This document shows positions 1 through 12,234 of a stretch of DNA of 64,000 bases, one piece after another (positions within the stretch are counted from its first letter, which is position 1; every line of letters starts with the position of its first letter). A model generated the notes under the pieces. That model saw nothing but the letters and a program-made list of their open reading frames with translations. It did no database searches and had not been told where the DNA came from. The position numbers were made by a program, and so were the translations under genes. The stretch is taken from contig JAGVVL010000015.1 in assembly GCA_018287875.1 (NCBI GenBank), positions 1,798,001 through 1,862,000 of the forward strand, written 5' to 3'. The stretch is from Nigrospora sphaerica. Lineage: Eukaryota; Ascomycota; Sordariomycetes; Amphisphaeriales; Apiosporaceae.

Positions 1-3000
1 TCGTCTCGAACGGGTGCCGGTGCCCGCCTCCGGGGTACACTCTCCCGGGCGAGGTCCGTTCGTAGAACAAGAAAGCGCCCCTGGGATTTGCCGACAGGTC
101 CAGTAGCAACCCGGGCGGCTGGCCTCACTCCCACTCAGCCCGGACAGCCCGGTGCTCTGACGCCCTATATTGAGCTTGGGGTCCAATAAGATGCACCCGA
201 GGGGGGGGAAGGGTCGTCCTTCTTCTCACGACATGCGCTCGTCCCCTACAGGTTTGTCGATTGCCCCCGTGGCACTCCCCATCCTCATACCTCGACATGT
301 GGCAATAAGCAGGGGGCGCGAGTGGGCGTATCATACCGGTACACAATACCGTACCAAACCACGAAGGACCGCATAGTCGTACATACAGATACACAGACTT
401 GCAACAGCTGGCTAGCGTATGGCGGGCGCTGTCTCCCCTCCCCTCTCCCTTCTCCCTGCCCTCCCAGCTCCTGCGCTTGGGATACTTGAAACACGTCACT
501 GCCGTTTTCATCATACCTACTAATCTCAGATTGCTTGCTGTGCGTTGCCGCATAGTAGCACGCTCCACCTTTCATTCGCAGAGCTGCAAAGTCATGCATG
601 CCCGTTCCCCCCGTTCGCCCAAATTTGCAAAAGGCCGGACCGGCGACTCCTTCGACATGGCCGCCCCTTTTTTCTGGAAGCGATCGCTGTGCTTGGCCCC
701 CCCATCTGTATTGTGTATCCATTGCTATTCTCGAAATGCTTAGCCGCCCCGCCTCTCTCGCTGTCCCTGTCACTCCCTCACTCTCTCGTCCTGCTTCTCC
801 GCGGCTCCGCATCTGCCTCCTATCCCGGGCCCGAGCTCGCTCTGTGTACAAGGCGCGGCTCTGGTTTGCCCCAAACAATCCCCCCCAAAGGGCCCTGTCG
901 GCGCAACAGGAGATATATGGGAGAGGGTGGTGATGGTGGCTACCGCTTCTCCCCTGCTCCAATAGCACCTGTTTCAACCAACGTCACTCGTTATGCCAAT
1001 TTCCTTTCTTTTTACCCTCCCGCGCGCCGGTGGTCGAGATGGTGCGAATCGGCGACGCCCAATCAATGCGCGCCGGTTCCCCCCTTTTTAACCGCCACAT
1101 GGAGGGAGACGCCAGGGGCCTGCATTAGTCGGCAGTGCAAAAAGCCACTTGCCAACCATCGCTCCTGTGCTTGTGCCTCCTCGTCGACTCCTGAGCACCG
1201 CCATGGCTCTCATCAGACGCTACGGAGTACCAGCTTTGGCATACCAACCGCCCAGAAACCGGCGGCTACACAATGTGCTTGGTCTCTGCGTCCCTTTCTT
1301 TCCCTTTTTTTTTCTTATTCTTCCTGTTTCCTTATCTGCCTCGCGGTAAGAAACCGTTGAACAGACCGGGTTGGCTTGCATGGCACCCTACGGCTAAGTG
1401 ACTTATGCATGAACGTGAGACGGGACAGGTGATCAATGGGCGTACCTCGAACCCCAGGCAACCTGGGCTCGGCGATAGCTAGTTGTACCAACTTGCACCA
1501 GCACGGGTAGGGAGGGACACTGGTTCCATGGCATTGAATCCATACGATGCATGCAGGCATTTGGGGCTGACCCTATTAGCCCAGGGGAAATGGGGGGGAA
1601 AAAAAGGTAACGGGGAAAACAGCAGAAGCGTCCCAGCGTCGCTCAGCAACCACCATTCCTTCCCCCCCCCTTCTACCTCCCTCCATCCGCTTGGGTAGTC
1701 AGATCGCCAAGCCCGGCTTTTCCGAGCGACTGGGTCCTGACAAGATGCCCGTTCTCTGGCCGGTCGAACCATAGTGCGATACAAGCCTTGCTTGCCGTCT
1801 TAGCCTGGGGCACGGCGGTATGGGATTCTGCCGCTGGCGAAGCAGTGTGCACCCCGACATGACGCCGGCATGCGTGACACGCTCCATATTCACGGTACAC
1901 GGCAAAAAGCGAGCAGGTGACGCATCACACGCCACTCCTGTCATGTCCCGGCCACACGGTGAGGCCCCGAAGGCCCCGAAGGCGAGGCGAGACGTCGGCT
2001 CCGCTCCCCTACAGGTCGACGGCCGTCTGCCGGTGGCTCTTGGCTGGGCCTTTCCCTGACAGCCCTGCCTTGTGTAGCGCTTCCTGCGCTTCCCCTCCCG
2101 TTTTTCAACCCCTTACCGCCCTCCCTTGCGCGCATCCCCGGCGAACTTGCAGCTCCTCAAGCGCCGAGGGGGTGGCCACGTTTCTAAATAAAAGTAAACA
2201 AGAAAAAGTGCACCGCCACAGCCATACTGTGTCATCCCGAATACTCTGCATCTCACTACATGTCACTGTTTTCACATACTAACACTTACACAGTCGTATC
2301 GAGCCCGGCCATCTTCTTAAGTGACCTGCCTGCCTACCAGTTGGCCGGCGAGCGGACCGCCGATCGCACCGCGACAGGCAACATGGGGGCAATCGATGAA
2401 TATCACGGGCACTCACCGGGCCGTCACCAACCCCATTGTCTATGATGTCGTCTGGGCCTCGGTGTCTCCCCAGATTCTGCTTCTCTCGCCATCGCCCCCT
2501 CCATCCGCCCGTCCCTTCCGTCGCTGGTTGGACGGCGGCTAATGATATATGCCCTATCCGTCTCTACTGACGCCCTGGAGTCGGCTGAAACAAGAAGTAG
2601 TGGCAATGGGGTGGTGCGTCCGCTTCCCGTCTCTGACGGCCCGCCCAACCACGTGCACCATGTGGTGGTGCTGCGACTCGGACGTCATGTCACCCGCGTG
2701 GCCGCCGGTTCCCACGCAAAGTCGCTCTTCTCGGCGCGCATTCTGCACCATCAGCGCCACCAGATCTTTCCGGGGGAGGGACGGGTTGCCCCTACACAGT
2801 TTGCTGCTGCATTCGGGGCTTTTTTGTTTCCTGGGGGAGGGGGGGGAGGAGAAGAAGAAGAACCTCGCCATGCCCGCCGCCGCCTACCCAGACCGGCCTG
2901 GGCTTCGCCGCCATTGCCGGACGCCAGAAGAGGCAGAAAGATGCTCTGCATATGCAGCCAAAAGACTCATTCGCTGGCCGCCCGCCAGCCGTGTGTGTGC

Positions 3001-4248
3001 GTAGAAAACACAAGGCCGACTGAGGATGACGGTCCCCCCACGCGCCGACGACGACCTTGATCCAGTCCAGGCCGTCCCCCGGTCCACCAGTGTTTTCTTA
3101 TCGTTCTGCGTCCGTCGTCGCTACAAGTACCTGCGTTCGTGCTGGTGTACGATCGGAGACGCCTTGTACGCTTTTTTCGCTTTCACGCACGCATGCACCC
3201 CTCCTCTGCTCTCTCCTCCCCCCGGTGCGTCGCGGCGGCGCGGGGGTATCAGCACCACTCCGGGGAGAGGAGAGAGAGAGAGATAAGAGAGGGGACGCGG
3301 ATCGCTCACTGGTGGTGCTTGGTAGGTTGTGCGACGGCGCCACCCCCCCCCGGTTGACACCCGCTTTCTCTCCCTTCTTATCTACGACTACCCCTTGGCC
3401 CGGGCGCTGGCGGCCGTGTATCCAAACAAGACCACGGCACGCCAAGAAAAATCTGGTTCGCGTCCCAAACTCGTCGTCAGTCATCCATCCCCCGTCCCCC
3501 ACCCACCGCCGACGCACAGAGCGGCTGTTTGCCCTTCGCCGACGTGGCCGCAACTCGGGCGCCCGCCCCGGGGCGACAGGCAGTGGTCGACAAGCCCACG
3601 GGAAAAGCCTCCCAAGCACATGCCCTCACCCTCGTACCCAAATACCGACGGAATCACGTATCTAGCCTCGCATTCCCTTCTCGTCTCCCCAGGCCCCAAG
3701 CCCATACGTCCCACGGCGCGCCGACGTCGACCGGATGTTGCTTTCACCTCCCGAAGGGGGGAAGTGGCGGGCTGCCATTTTTTCGAGTCTGTAGGTTTTC
3801 GTAGACGGCTGGCCGATCAGAGCAGCGCAAAACAAACGGGTTGGGGGGTTTTTGCCGGGAGCGTGCGAAACACGGGTAACTGCGGCGATCGTTTGTCAAA
3901 GGAGGGCTAATAGACAGTGTTGCTGCTACGTATTCTGGCTTGAGGATGACGCTCTGGCACGTGGATCTCTCTCACTCTCTCACGCACACACGCGCACACG
4001 CGCGCACTCGGAAGTGGCCATGACGCATTATCAGCCTACTTGCTACGCAACGAACAAGCGATCCGACCCTTTATATTATATAACTGGGACGCTATACCCA
4101 GGTTCCCATTGGATATACATGGTTGCACACCGGACTCGCGCCGTTTCTACACAACGCCCATCGCCCCCCCCCCCAAGTGACGTCTACATACTCAAACCCC
4201 TGCAAGCCGACACCTATAACGGAATATAGCAGGCGTCGTAAGGAATCT
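1..4248. other. Gene-free region at left edge, pyrimidine-rich on the + strand
   Basis: No reading frame here resembles a known family. The open frames are short, overlap in all frames, are proline/serine/arginine-rich and do not join sensibly at splice sites. The + strand carries repeated C/T-rich tracts (about 430-480, 745-800, 1280-1330, 2460-2525, 3190-3230), a GA run near 3270-3285 and several runs of C or G. Such tracts usually sit just upstream of transcription starts in filamentous fungi, so this may be a long promoter or 5' leader, or an unannotated non-coding transcript converging on sec8. No repeat family or mobile element was recognised. Confidence 0.6.
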
Positions 4249-7200
4249 CTAGCTCTGCCACGTGTACTCGCTCAACGCCAGCACCTTCTCGCCCATCTGC
4301 CGCTTGGCGGCGGCGGCGATGCCGCGCTCCGGGTTCGCCAGCTGTTCGCTGTAGCACAGCTCCATCAGCGCCTTGAGTTCGTCGTAGCTGAACTTGGGGC
4401 CGCCGCCGCCCTCGCCCTCGCCCTCGCCCTTGGGCGCCGTCGCGTCCCGCTTGGCCCGCTCGACGATGCCGTCGGGGCCCTGCGCGAAGAGCGCAAAGTA
4501 GTCGGCCGCGCGCTGCAGGCTGACGCCCGCCTCGACGTTCTTCAGGTTCTGCTGGAGCACCAGGATGTTGAGCTGCATGCGCTCGCAGCCCCGCTGGTTC
4601 ATGGGCTGCGTCTTGAGCGCGTGCGTCACGAGGTACGCGTTGACGAGCCGGCCGAGCCCGGTGCGCACAAACGCAATCTCGGCGTCCCTGCGCAGGAACC
4701 GCACCAGCGTCTCGTCGTAGGCCACAAGCTCGCTGTTGAGCGACAAGATCTCCGGGTCGGGGTCCCGGATCTCCTGGTCCGGCGGCAGCACGTACGGCGC
4801 CGTGGCGGGCGAGAGCGAGATGGACAGGGAGTGAATGATGCGGCACCGCACCTCTGCGTGCAGGGTGAGGAGAACGGTGCCGGCCAGCTCCTCGTAAGCC
4901 TCGACTATTTTGTCAAACGACCTGAGTAGTATCGTCAGTACGGAGCAAGAAAAGACAGTTCGAGTTTCACTGCACGGGCGGCACTCACTGAACCGTTTCC
5001 TGTGTCATGGGCAAGTACACAGGGCTGTTCTGCTCGTTGCTCGCTTTGTGAGGGTCGTTCAGTAGGGTCCAGCGGCGGTTTTGCGACTTGGGCATGGTCG
5101 GCCGAGACGAATCCGTCTGGTGGCTGGTGATGTGCCGCAGGCCCGTCATCTTCACCGACAGCCACTTCATACTGGTATACAGCAAGCAAAGGGACGATAT
5201 GACATCGCGATCCTGGATGATGTCGTTGGGTTCAAGCTGCTTCTCGTTCATGTGGAGGATGAACAGTTTCACTTCCTTGTCTATCAGCTCGCGTTCCAGA
5301 TTCTCCGACGTCCAGAGATTTTGGATGGTCTCCTGAAGGTCGCCGTCCGTGGTGGCAAGCTCGGCCGAGTACCGCAGCGCGTCGCCGGCGGCCGTGGCCT
5401 CTTGGGCCTTGGCCACCAAAGACCTGAACCAAGCCTGGCAACGCTCAAAGTACCGCAGCATCTGCGTCAGAATCAAGCTGCTGAGAGCTTGGTCATGGGG
5501 AATCGTCCCAAGCATACGGCAGAATGCCGTCACGACGGTGAAGAAGGCAGTGGTGCCCTTGAACACGGGCCTTCGGGCCACCAAACTCCAGTCCGAGTCT
5601 TGCTGGAAAGACTCGGCCTCACCAAAGACATTGTCGCTCAGCTTGGCCAAGGTTTCGTCCAGCTGCGGTTGGAACACATTGACCAGGAAGTTGTCCAGGA
5701 AGGAGGTCAGCGTGCTGGCCGCCAAGTCCGACCCCGGCGGTACGATGACCTTGAGTCTCTGTAGGAAGACGAGGGTCGGCGGGAGCAGTAGGCTCATGTT
5801 GAATACGCTCGGCTCGACAAGGGACTTGTAGGAGCCGGGCGCTTGGCGGTTTTCGAACGCGCCGATGATGGCGTTCCTTTGTGTGTCCCTATCTCCCTTC
5901 TTTTCGTCCTTGGTTTTTCGAGAGTTGGAGGTGAGACCAGGCACGGCGGAGCGAATGATGACTTCGAGCGCTTCGTACTCGGCCGCCATCTCATCAGACT
6001 TGGAGTCCGCTTCGGAGAACTTGAAAAGATTCTCCCTGCCGCTATCCTTACTGCCATTCATAGTTCCCATTTTGGGCGAAGTGCTGAAATGATACACGTC
6101 GGCATCCGTCGTAACGTAGTTGTGGAGCAAAGAGCGAATCTCGTTCTGGTAAAGGTTCCACAGCTCCTTGAAGCTACCCAGAAGACCGCTGTTGTTGCCG
6201 GAGCCTTCACGACGTATGAGGCCCTTGATAGCCTCGTGGAAGACCCGGTGGCCCTCGGCGATGGCCTCGAACTTACCGTACAATGACCAAAGCAAGTCGT
6301 AAATAACATCGGCTCGCATCTGCGTCTCGCGGCCGCCATAGAGATGCAGACCCTCGTTCTTGAGCGAGCCTCCCCGCAGCGAGCTCGGGTACCTTTGGTC
6401 GACCTCGTTGATGGTTTCGTTGACGACGGTGAAAAGCTCGACGGGTAGTCGTTGCTTCAGCGTGTCCACGGCCCCCTCAAGACGGCCGAGCTTGTTGAGC
6501 GCCTCGACCAGCAGGCAGACGTACCAGAAGGTGTCGGCTTCGGGATTTTTCGCGGGGTCTTCGACCACGGGACGCCTCAAGTCCAACGAGTCGAGGACGG
6601 AGTGGAAAGGGGTGATGGTGGCTTGGTCGCCGTAATTTTCGTTGTAGCCGTCGCGCTTTTTGGCCAGGTTCTGCCACCGCTCCTGGCAGTACGGGGACTT
6701 CAGGTACAGGTGCTCGTGCAGCTCTTCGACTAGAATGTCCATGAGGGCCGTCTCTTGGTTGGAAAGGTAGCCTCGCAAGTCGGAGAGGGCGCCGATGTCG
6801 TCCAGCTCCGGCTTCCTCAGCTTGCGCAAGGCGTTCTGCAGCACTTCGACGGCGCTCAGGAAGCGCTTTTCCGATATCCGGGCCTCGAGCTGGTCGGGGA
6901 CCCCCCTAAGGTCCTCCAACTCGTTCAGCGTCTGAAGCACCTCGTCGTACATTTGCGACGTCTTGTACATCTTTTTCAGCTCCGGATCGGTGGCGCATAG
7001 GCTCGCCCTCGCCCCGGTAAGGGATTCCTTGAGCGTGCGCACCCGCTTCTGCGAGGCCTGTATGCTGCCCTGGATCTTGTGAAAGGTGCCGATGGAACTG
7101 TTGAAGCCCTGGTGGTGTTCGTGGACAATGCCCTTCAGCGAGTCCTGGAGGTACTGGTGGGTTTTCTGGAAGTTGCCGTACTCGTGGGCTCGGCCGACGG

Positions 7201-7588
7201 AGCTGTTGTCGAGGAGCTGGAGGGCCAGCGAGGCCGGTATGCAGTTGTCTTGACACATGGCGGGCCACTCGGCCTTGACGTGGTCGAGCACCTGGGCGAT
7301 CTGCCGCTCGGCGCTCGTCTCCTGGGCGCGCTGCAGGCGGGAGTGCGCATTCAGGTTGCCGTAACCTCCGCCTCCGTACCCGCCGCCGCCGCTGCCGCCG
7401 CCGTTGCGTGGTTCGAGAGGGGGCGGTCGTCGGGCACTGGACTGTTGTGGAGGGGTGCCGAAGCGCTCGCCGCCAAAGGCGTCGCCGTCCTGTTGCGGGG
7501 GCATGTCGCCTCTGCCGCGGTAGGAGCCATATCCGTTAGAGCCGCCGTTGCGGTACGAGGGGCCGCCGCCGCCATAACGATTCGCCAT
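4249..7588 (-). CDS. sec8: Exocyst complex component Sec8
   Basis: Subunit of the exocyst, the complex that tethers secretory vesicles to the plasma membrane at hyphal tips and septa. Two exons, 7588-4989 and 4921-4249, give 1090 residues; the 67-nt intron (4922-4988) has a GTGAGT donor and a CTCAG acceptor, and the frame runs through as Q-SFDKIVEAYEELAG. The first ~85 residues are Gly/Asn/Arg-rich and probably disordered. The Sec8 N-terminal helical region follows at roughly residues 90-240 (for example LQLLDNSSVGRAHEY and FHKIQGSIQASQKRV), then the long helical-rod body. Length is usual for fungal Sec8. The first ATG of the frame is taken as start, because the frame upstream has no better candidate. 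A Gly/Glu-rich loop near the C-terminus (GEGEGEGGGG) is an unremarkable insertion. Identification is by recall of the family and is firm. Confidence 0.93.
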
Positions 7589-8398
7589 GTTGGCCGCGAT
7601 GCATCGGCGAGGTGCCGGTCGTTCGGGGCGCTACTGAGGATGCCGACGTGGCATCACGGGCCGGCGCCCGGCTGAGGTGCGATGGGAGGCTGGCCTGGCT
7701 TTCGCAGTCTGCCGTCTGGCGCCGCGCTGGATCGAGAGGACGGCCGCGGAAAAGGTGTCGCGTCGATGTGCAGGCGAGGCTGTCGGGTTGCTGGACTTGT
7801 ATGGGGGGAAGGCTTAACAGAGGTAGAGCTGGAGTTACATGTATGTACAATGTAGATTAGCTGGGCCGGGGGTCTGTAGTGGCATCGAGAGCCTGAGCTG
7901 CAGGGGTCACCGCCTAAATGCTACCACACATGGACCTGGTGTGCAATACCTCCTGCTCTCCCACTTTCTGGGTTCCCGTCTCCAGAACTACTGGGCCGTT
8001 AGGTCTCACGGCAGTGCCAAGTCCAGCACCTAGCGATGCACCCCTAACATCTATGTCCGGAACCCACGGGGGTCAACTTCGAGACTCACACGGCTACAAT
8101 ACGCAAAGTACGAACCTCGCTGTGTCGATCAGGCTAATTCTTGGCATCTTTTACCAGGTACCCGCTTGTTTTCCCGGTTCCGGTCATACTGCGGATACGT
8201 CCTACCCCCGACGCTCCAAGTTATGAACACAGAACGCGTACAGACGTACACACAGCATTCGTTGTCTTCTCAACCACTTAAGCCTTTGCATTATTCATAT
8301 TGAGGGTCGTAGTCTACGAGTCCCCAATGAGATAGTATTATGAGGTAATAAACGTGCAAACGTGATCCGATGCTTCTACAATACCCAAGACAAGGTCC
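7589..8398. other. Intergenic: sec8 promoter and acid phosphatase 3' flank
   Basis: No gene seen. The part next to 7589 must hold the sec8 promoter. The part near 8250-8398 is AT-richer and fits the 3' untranslated region of the phosphatase gene on the same strand. Confidence 0.5.
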
Positions 8399-10138
8399 TC
8401 ACAGCTTCACTGTCTGTACCCAGGGGCTGCCGAGGTCGGTGAAGAAGCTGGCGCCCTTCACCTTGGTCGGGGCGCCCGCCACAGTGACATTGCAGTTTTG
8501 GATCCAGTCACCCTCGGCCTCATACTTGTCAGCCACGTATTTGACATAGTCTTCCAGCAGGCAGGAGGAACCGGGCCCGTTCTTGCAGGACGGGACAGGG
8601 TAGACCGCATCGTTGAGCAGGATTCGAATGTAGGTGGCGTTCTGGACCTGGCGAGGCGAGATGGTAGGGTATTTGGGACCAGCAGTAGCCGTGGCCGAGA
8701 TGCTGCTGCTGCGAGTCGCAGAGGACAAAGTAGTGGGCTGGGGCTTTCCGCCGCAGCGCCGGCTGGTAGTCGGAATGGTGCCGTTGCCGCTGCCGCTGCC
8801 GCTGCCGTTACCAGAGCCGCCGGGGGTGATTCTGCAGTTCAGGCGCTCGAAGGCAATAGTACCGCGCATCGACACGTAGCGAGACCCGACCCAGAGTCGG
8901 TCGTCATCCCTGGAGGTGGGCGACAGCATCGGCTGCTCGTCAAACACGCCCGACGCCGTGACAAGCTCGGTGAGCTGACCGTCGTTGAGGAACGAAGCGA
9001 GCACCTTGGGGAGCTTGAAGCTGGAGCCGTCGGCCTTGGTGCCGTTGATGTTGGGTCCCTGCGCAAACAGTGCCACGAGGGCGTTCAGGAAGGGCGTCAT
9101 CATCTTCTTGTTCAGGTCGGTTCCGGGACCAATGCCGTAGAAGTAACGAAAGTCGTTGGAGTATTCATACGACTTCAGTTCGTCGTCGGTGAACACGTCA
9201 CACCATGGCGACAGACGTCCGGTGATCTGGCTCTCGAAGCCGCAGAGGTAGGGAATCGAGTTGATGTCGTCGGCCGTCAGCGTGAGGTTGCCGCTGATGA
9301 GGGACTGCAGGCGCTCCACGACAGGGGGCTGCCAGATGGCATCCCACACCTTCTTCTTCTCCTCGCCCTCGTCATCCTTGAATTTGGGGCACATGTCGGA
9401 CGGGGCCAGGGAGTCGCCGATGCCGCCGGGGAACCCTCTCGAGGTCACGGAAACCACGCTGCCCCTGGCGCCAGCTTCCCAGCCCAAGTAGCCCCGGACA
9501 AACATCTCGGCTGTCTGGAACACCCGCGTGTAGTTATTGGACCAAACCATGAAATCGTCGTGATCCGAGTAGAGATCGGCGTACTTGGTGCGCATTCGGT
9601 AGCCCATGTCGGCGGCTTCTTTGATGCCTGTCGGGCTCTCCATTGCGATTTGGCGGGACGGGTTCGTCAGAACGGTCCTCCATTTGGGCATGAAAGCCAG
9701 GCTGCCTGAGGCCGTATAGCCGCCAGCCGACAACTGATGATTGTCAGTCGGTGGAAGCAGAATAGCTCCCCTTCCCTTCTCCTCGACGTACCTTTTTCTC
9801 GAGGTTAACCCAGCCATTGTAGGCTCCCTGGTCGGGAAAGCGGGAACCGTGACGGGAAACCGTTGCCACCTGGTCCACGTAGCAGTTGTCGGGCACGTCG
9901 GAGGAGACGCCATTCACATCGGGGCCTTGGTACATTGGTCAGACTATGGGGTTAACAACGAAGGGCATGCCTAGCACCTACCAGCATACCACGGACCATT
10001 GGCGCCGAGCCACTTCAGAGGGTCCTCGGCGTTGGCACCGGCCGGGAAGTTGATGTCCTGGGCGGGTGAGAGGAGCTGCCCGGCGGCAGAAACTCCCACG
10101 GCAGCCAAAGAGGCGCCGATAAACTTGGAGGCGACCAT
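8399..10138 (-). CDS. Secreted histidine acid phosphatase (phytase/PHO-type)
   Basis: Predicted to release phosphate from organic phosphate esters outside the cell. Three exons, 10138-9982, 9925-9792 and 9733-8399, encode 541 residues; introns are 56 and 58 nt. An N-terminal signal peptide is visible (residues ~1-19, MVASKFIGASLAAVGVSAAG). The catalytic RHGxRxP motif is at residues 77-83 (RHGSRFP) with the phospho-accepting His78. The region equivalent to the C-terminal HD dipeptide reads ASFLNDGQ, so Asp348 is kept but the preceding His is Asn347. Further marks of the family are FVRGYLGWE, LCGFESQITG and many N-x-S/T sites. A Ser/Thr/Gly/Asn-rich stretch interrupts the C-terminal third. Two CACGTG boxes lie upstream, the site used by phosphate-starvation bHLH regulators (Pho4/NUC-1). 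Whether it prefers phytate or simpler esters cannot be read from sequence. Confidence 0.88.
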
Positions 10139-11445
10139 ATCTGTCGGTAGGCTACGATGTGAAGGAGCCAGGCCAAAGGGTTGACGACGTGAGGCGTGGG
10201 CACGAGAACGAGAGAGATGCCGTGTCCAGTCCGAACCCCAAGCAAGGCTGTCAGCTGGGGGCAAGGGACATCTTTAAACGCTGGCGAGAGCGAGCGAGCG
10301 CACGACTCGGCAGCAGGGGAGAGCACCGAGAGCACATCACCACTATTGACGAGATGCTGGGGTGTTAGCCGGGAGCCGTTCCTGGCATGGGGGTCGCCCC
10401 CAGCCGTTTCTGCACGTGTATACTACCTCAGTACGTATCGGGCGAGGCGCGCCACGGCACGCCATGGCATACCCACTACCCCATACCCGGGTCAAGGGCC
10501 CAAGATAAGCGATGCAATGGAAGAAGGCGCAGCGCATCCTGGCACAGGCGACATGGCAAAGCGGTCACCGGGGCACGTGGGAGGCTCGCGCTGCGTGGTT
10601 TGCGTGTGGTTCGTACAGGCGTTGACAGCGGCGGAAATGAGCTGCCAGAACTGGCTGGAGCTGCGGACCCAATTTAAAGCATCAGCCCTGGTTTCCTTTG
10701 CGCGAATCGCGACCAAGTCGACCCCTGTGGGACAGCGGCCACCACAGGGACGGGGAAAACGACAAGCGCGGGTAGTTGGTCATGATCGGATGTCAGCCGA
10801 GAAAATGGAATGGGCAGGGAAGACGGCTTAGGGTATCTCGACGGGTTCGTAGTGCTGGAAGACAAGTCTTTTCGTGGCAGGTGAGGGCGTCTCCCACATT
10901 TCTAGATAAGTGCTTAGGTACTTTCCATACGGAGTACCTCGGGTACCTCATATTATGAAGGTACCACGGATGATTTAGAAACCTACCTAAGCCCACACGG
11001 TTACTACCAACCTCTTCAACAGGGAGCTCTACAGATGCAGGTTCTAGAGATGCAGGCGCTTTCAATTAGTGCATTAGCGCTCATCGTCTAACTGCAGAGT
11101 GCCGACTTACTATACAGTTGAAAGAGCTGCAGCTGGTTTCTGGGTCCTTTTACCGGCGAAGACGGCCCACCCGGCCCGGACCTGCACTAACAAAGGTCCG
11201 CCGCCGTTTGGCTAGAGGCTTCCCGGTTGCCCGATTCCCAGTTCCATTCCACCTTGACTGCGCCGCCTCATCCGACCTGACGGGAAACTGACCACACCCC
11301 CCCCCCCGGTCCCTTCGCCAGTCAGTGTCAACAACCCTTCCATCACATCCCTCCCGCCTAATCCCGGTATCTTTTGCCAGCTCATTCCCGTGCGGGCACA
11401 ACCACTGATCCCCCCGGGGCCCCCACTCACCCAACCTCTCCCACC
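10139..11445. other. Divergent intergenic region, phosphatase / thioesterase-like gene
   Basis: Shared upstream region of two divergent genes. It holds the CACGTG boxes listed separately and a C-run near 11298. No gene was recognised. Confidence 0.5.
10413..10579 (-). promoter_or_regulatory. Two CACGTG boxes upstream of acid phosphatase
   Basis: Perfect palindromic CACGTG sites lie at 10413-10418 and 10574-10579, about 275 and 436 bp upstream of the phosphatase start. This is the binding site of the Pho4/NUC-1 (PalcA) class of phosphate regulators, so phosphate repression of the gene is a reasonable inference. E-boxes are also used by other bHLH factors. Confidence 0.45.
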
Positions 11446-12234
11446 ATGGCGCCCACCCGCATTCCCACGGAGGAGGACTTTGCGCCGCTGGCGCCCGCCG
11501 TCAACGTGGCCCTGACGTACCCCGAGGTACCCGAGACCACGACGGCCATCATGCTCATCTTCCACGGCCTCGGGGACTCGGAGAAGGCCTTCACCACCTT
11601 TGCCAAGAGCACCAACCTCCCGGGCGTGCTCGGCATTTCGGTGCGGGGCATCGAGCCCCTGCCGCCGACCCTGCTGGGCCTGCCCGAGGGCTCCGCTCCC
11701 ACGAACCACTTCCACTGGGGCGACGACCTAATCGTGAACCACGCGACGGGCGACGTCGACATGGACCCCGGCTACACCAAGGCCACTGACGCCGTGCTCG
11801 AGAAGCTGATCCGCGGCGTGCTGGTCGACAAGTGCGGCTGGACCACGCGCGACATTCTGCTGTTCGGCTACGGCCAGGGCGGCTGCCTGGCCCTCGGCCT
11901 GGCCTCGAAGCTGCGGGACGGCGCCGGCGCCGACACCCCCGACGCCGCCGACAACGTCTTCAAGGGCGTCGTGTCCGTGGGCGGCCCCCTGCCCCCGAGC
12001 ATGATCCCGAGCGTCAGCAGCCGGCCCAAGGCCCGCACCCCCGTCCTGATCTGCCACGGAAAGCAGAGCGAACTGGTGGACGAAGATGCGCTGGAGCTGA
12101 TCAGCAAGGAGTTTGCCGACGTGCGGAACGCCAACTGGGAGAAGGCCGCGGACGGCATGCCGGCCAATCGGGACGAGACGGTGCCTCTCATGAAGTTCTT
12201 CTCCGAGAGGCTAAAGAGCGAACACGAAGTCTAG
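11446..12234 (+). CDS. Acyl-protein thioesterase-like protein, catalytic triad lost
   Basis: Intronless, 262 residues; the start is the CCACCATGG context at 11446. The fold is that of the phospholipase/carboxylesterase (APT1) family of alpha/beta hydrolases: the oxyanion-loop strand LIFHGLGDS (residues 37-45), the nucleophile elbow FGYGQGGCLAL (140-150) and a final helix. In active members the elbow is GFSQGG; here the serine position is Gly143. The strand that normally carries the catalytic Asp (CHGDxD) reads ICHGKQSELVD, and no His is present where the GHS motif belongs (GMPANRDETV, 237-246). All three triad positions therefore appear replaced while the fold motifs are kept, which points to a pseudoenzyme. 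A binding or chaperone role, for example towards acylated proteins, is only speculation. Confidence 0.8.
   Translation: MAPTRIPTEEDFAPLAPAVNVALTYPEVPETTTAIMLIFHGLGDSEKAFTTFAKSTNLPGVLGISVRGIEPLPPTLLGLPEGSAPTNHFHWGDDLIVNHATGDVDMDPGYTKATDAVLEKLIRGVLVDKCGWTTRDILLFGYGQGGCLALGLASKLRDGAGADTPDAADNVFKGVVSVGGPLPPSMIPSVSSRPKARTPVLICHGKQSELVDEDALELISKEFADVRNANWEKAADGMPANRDETVPLMKFFSERLKSEHEV

Noticed and set aside
545..1360. 271-codon + strand open frame rich in Pro/Ser/Arg
   Set aside because: Low-complexity translation of C/T-rich DNA, a non-ATG beginning and no domain.
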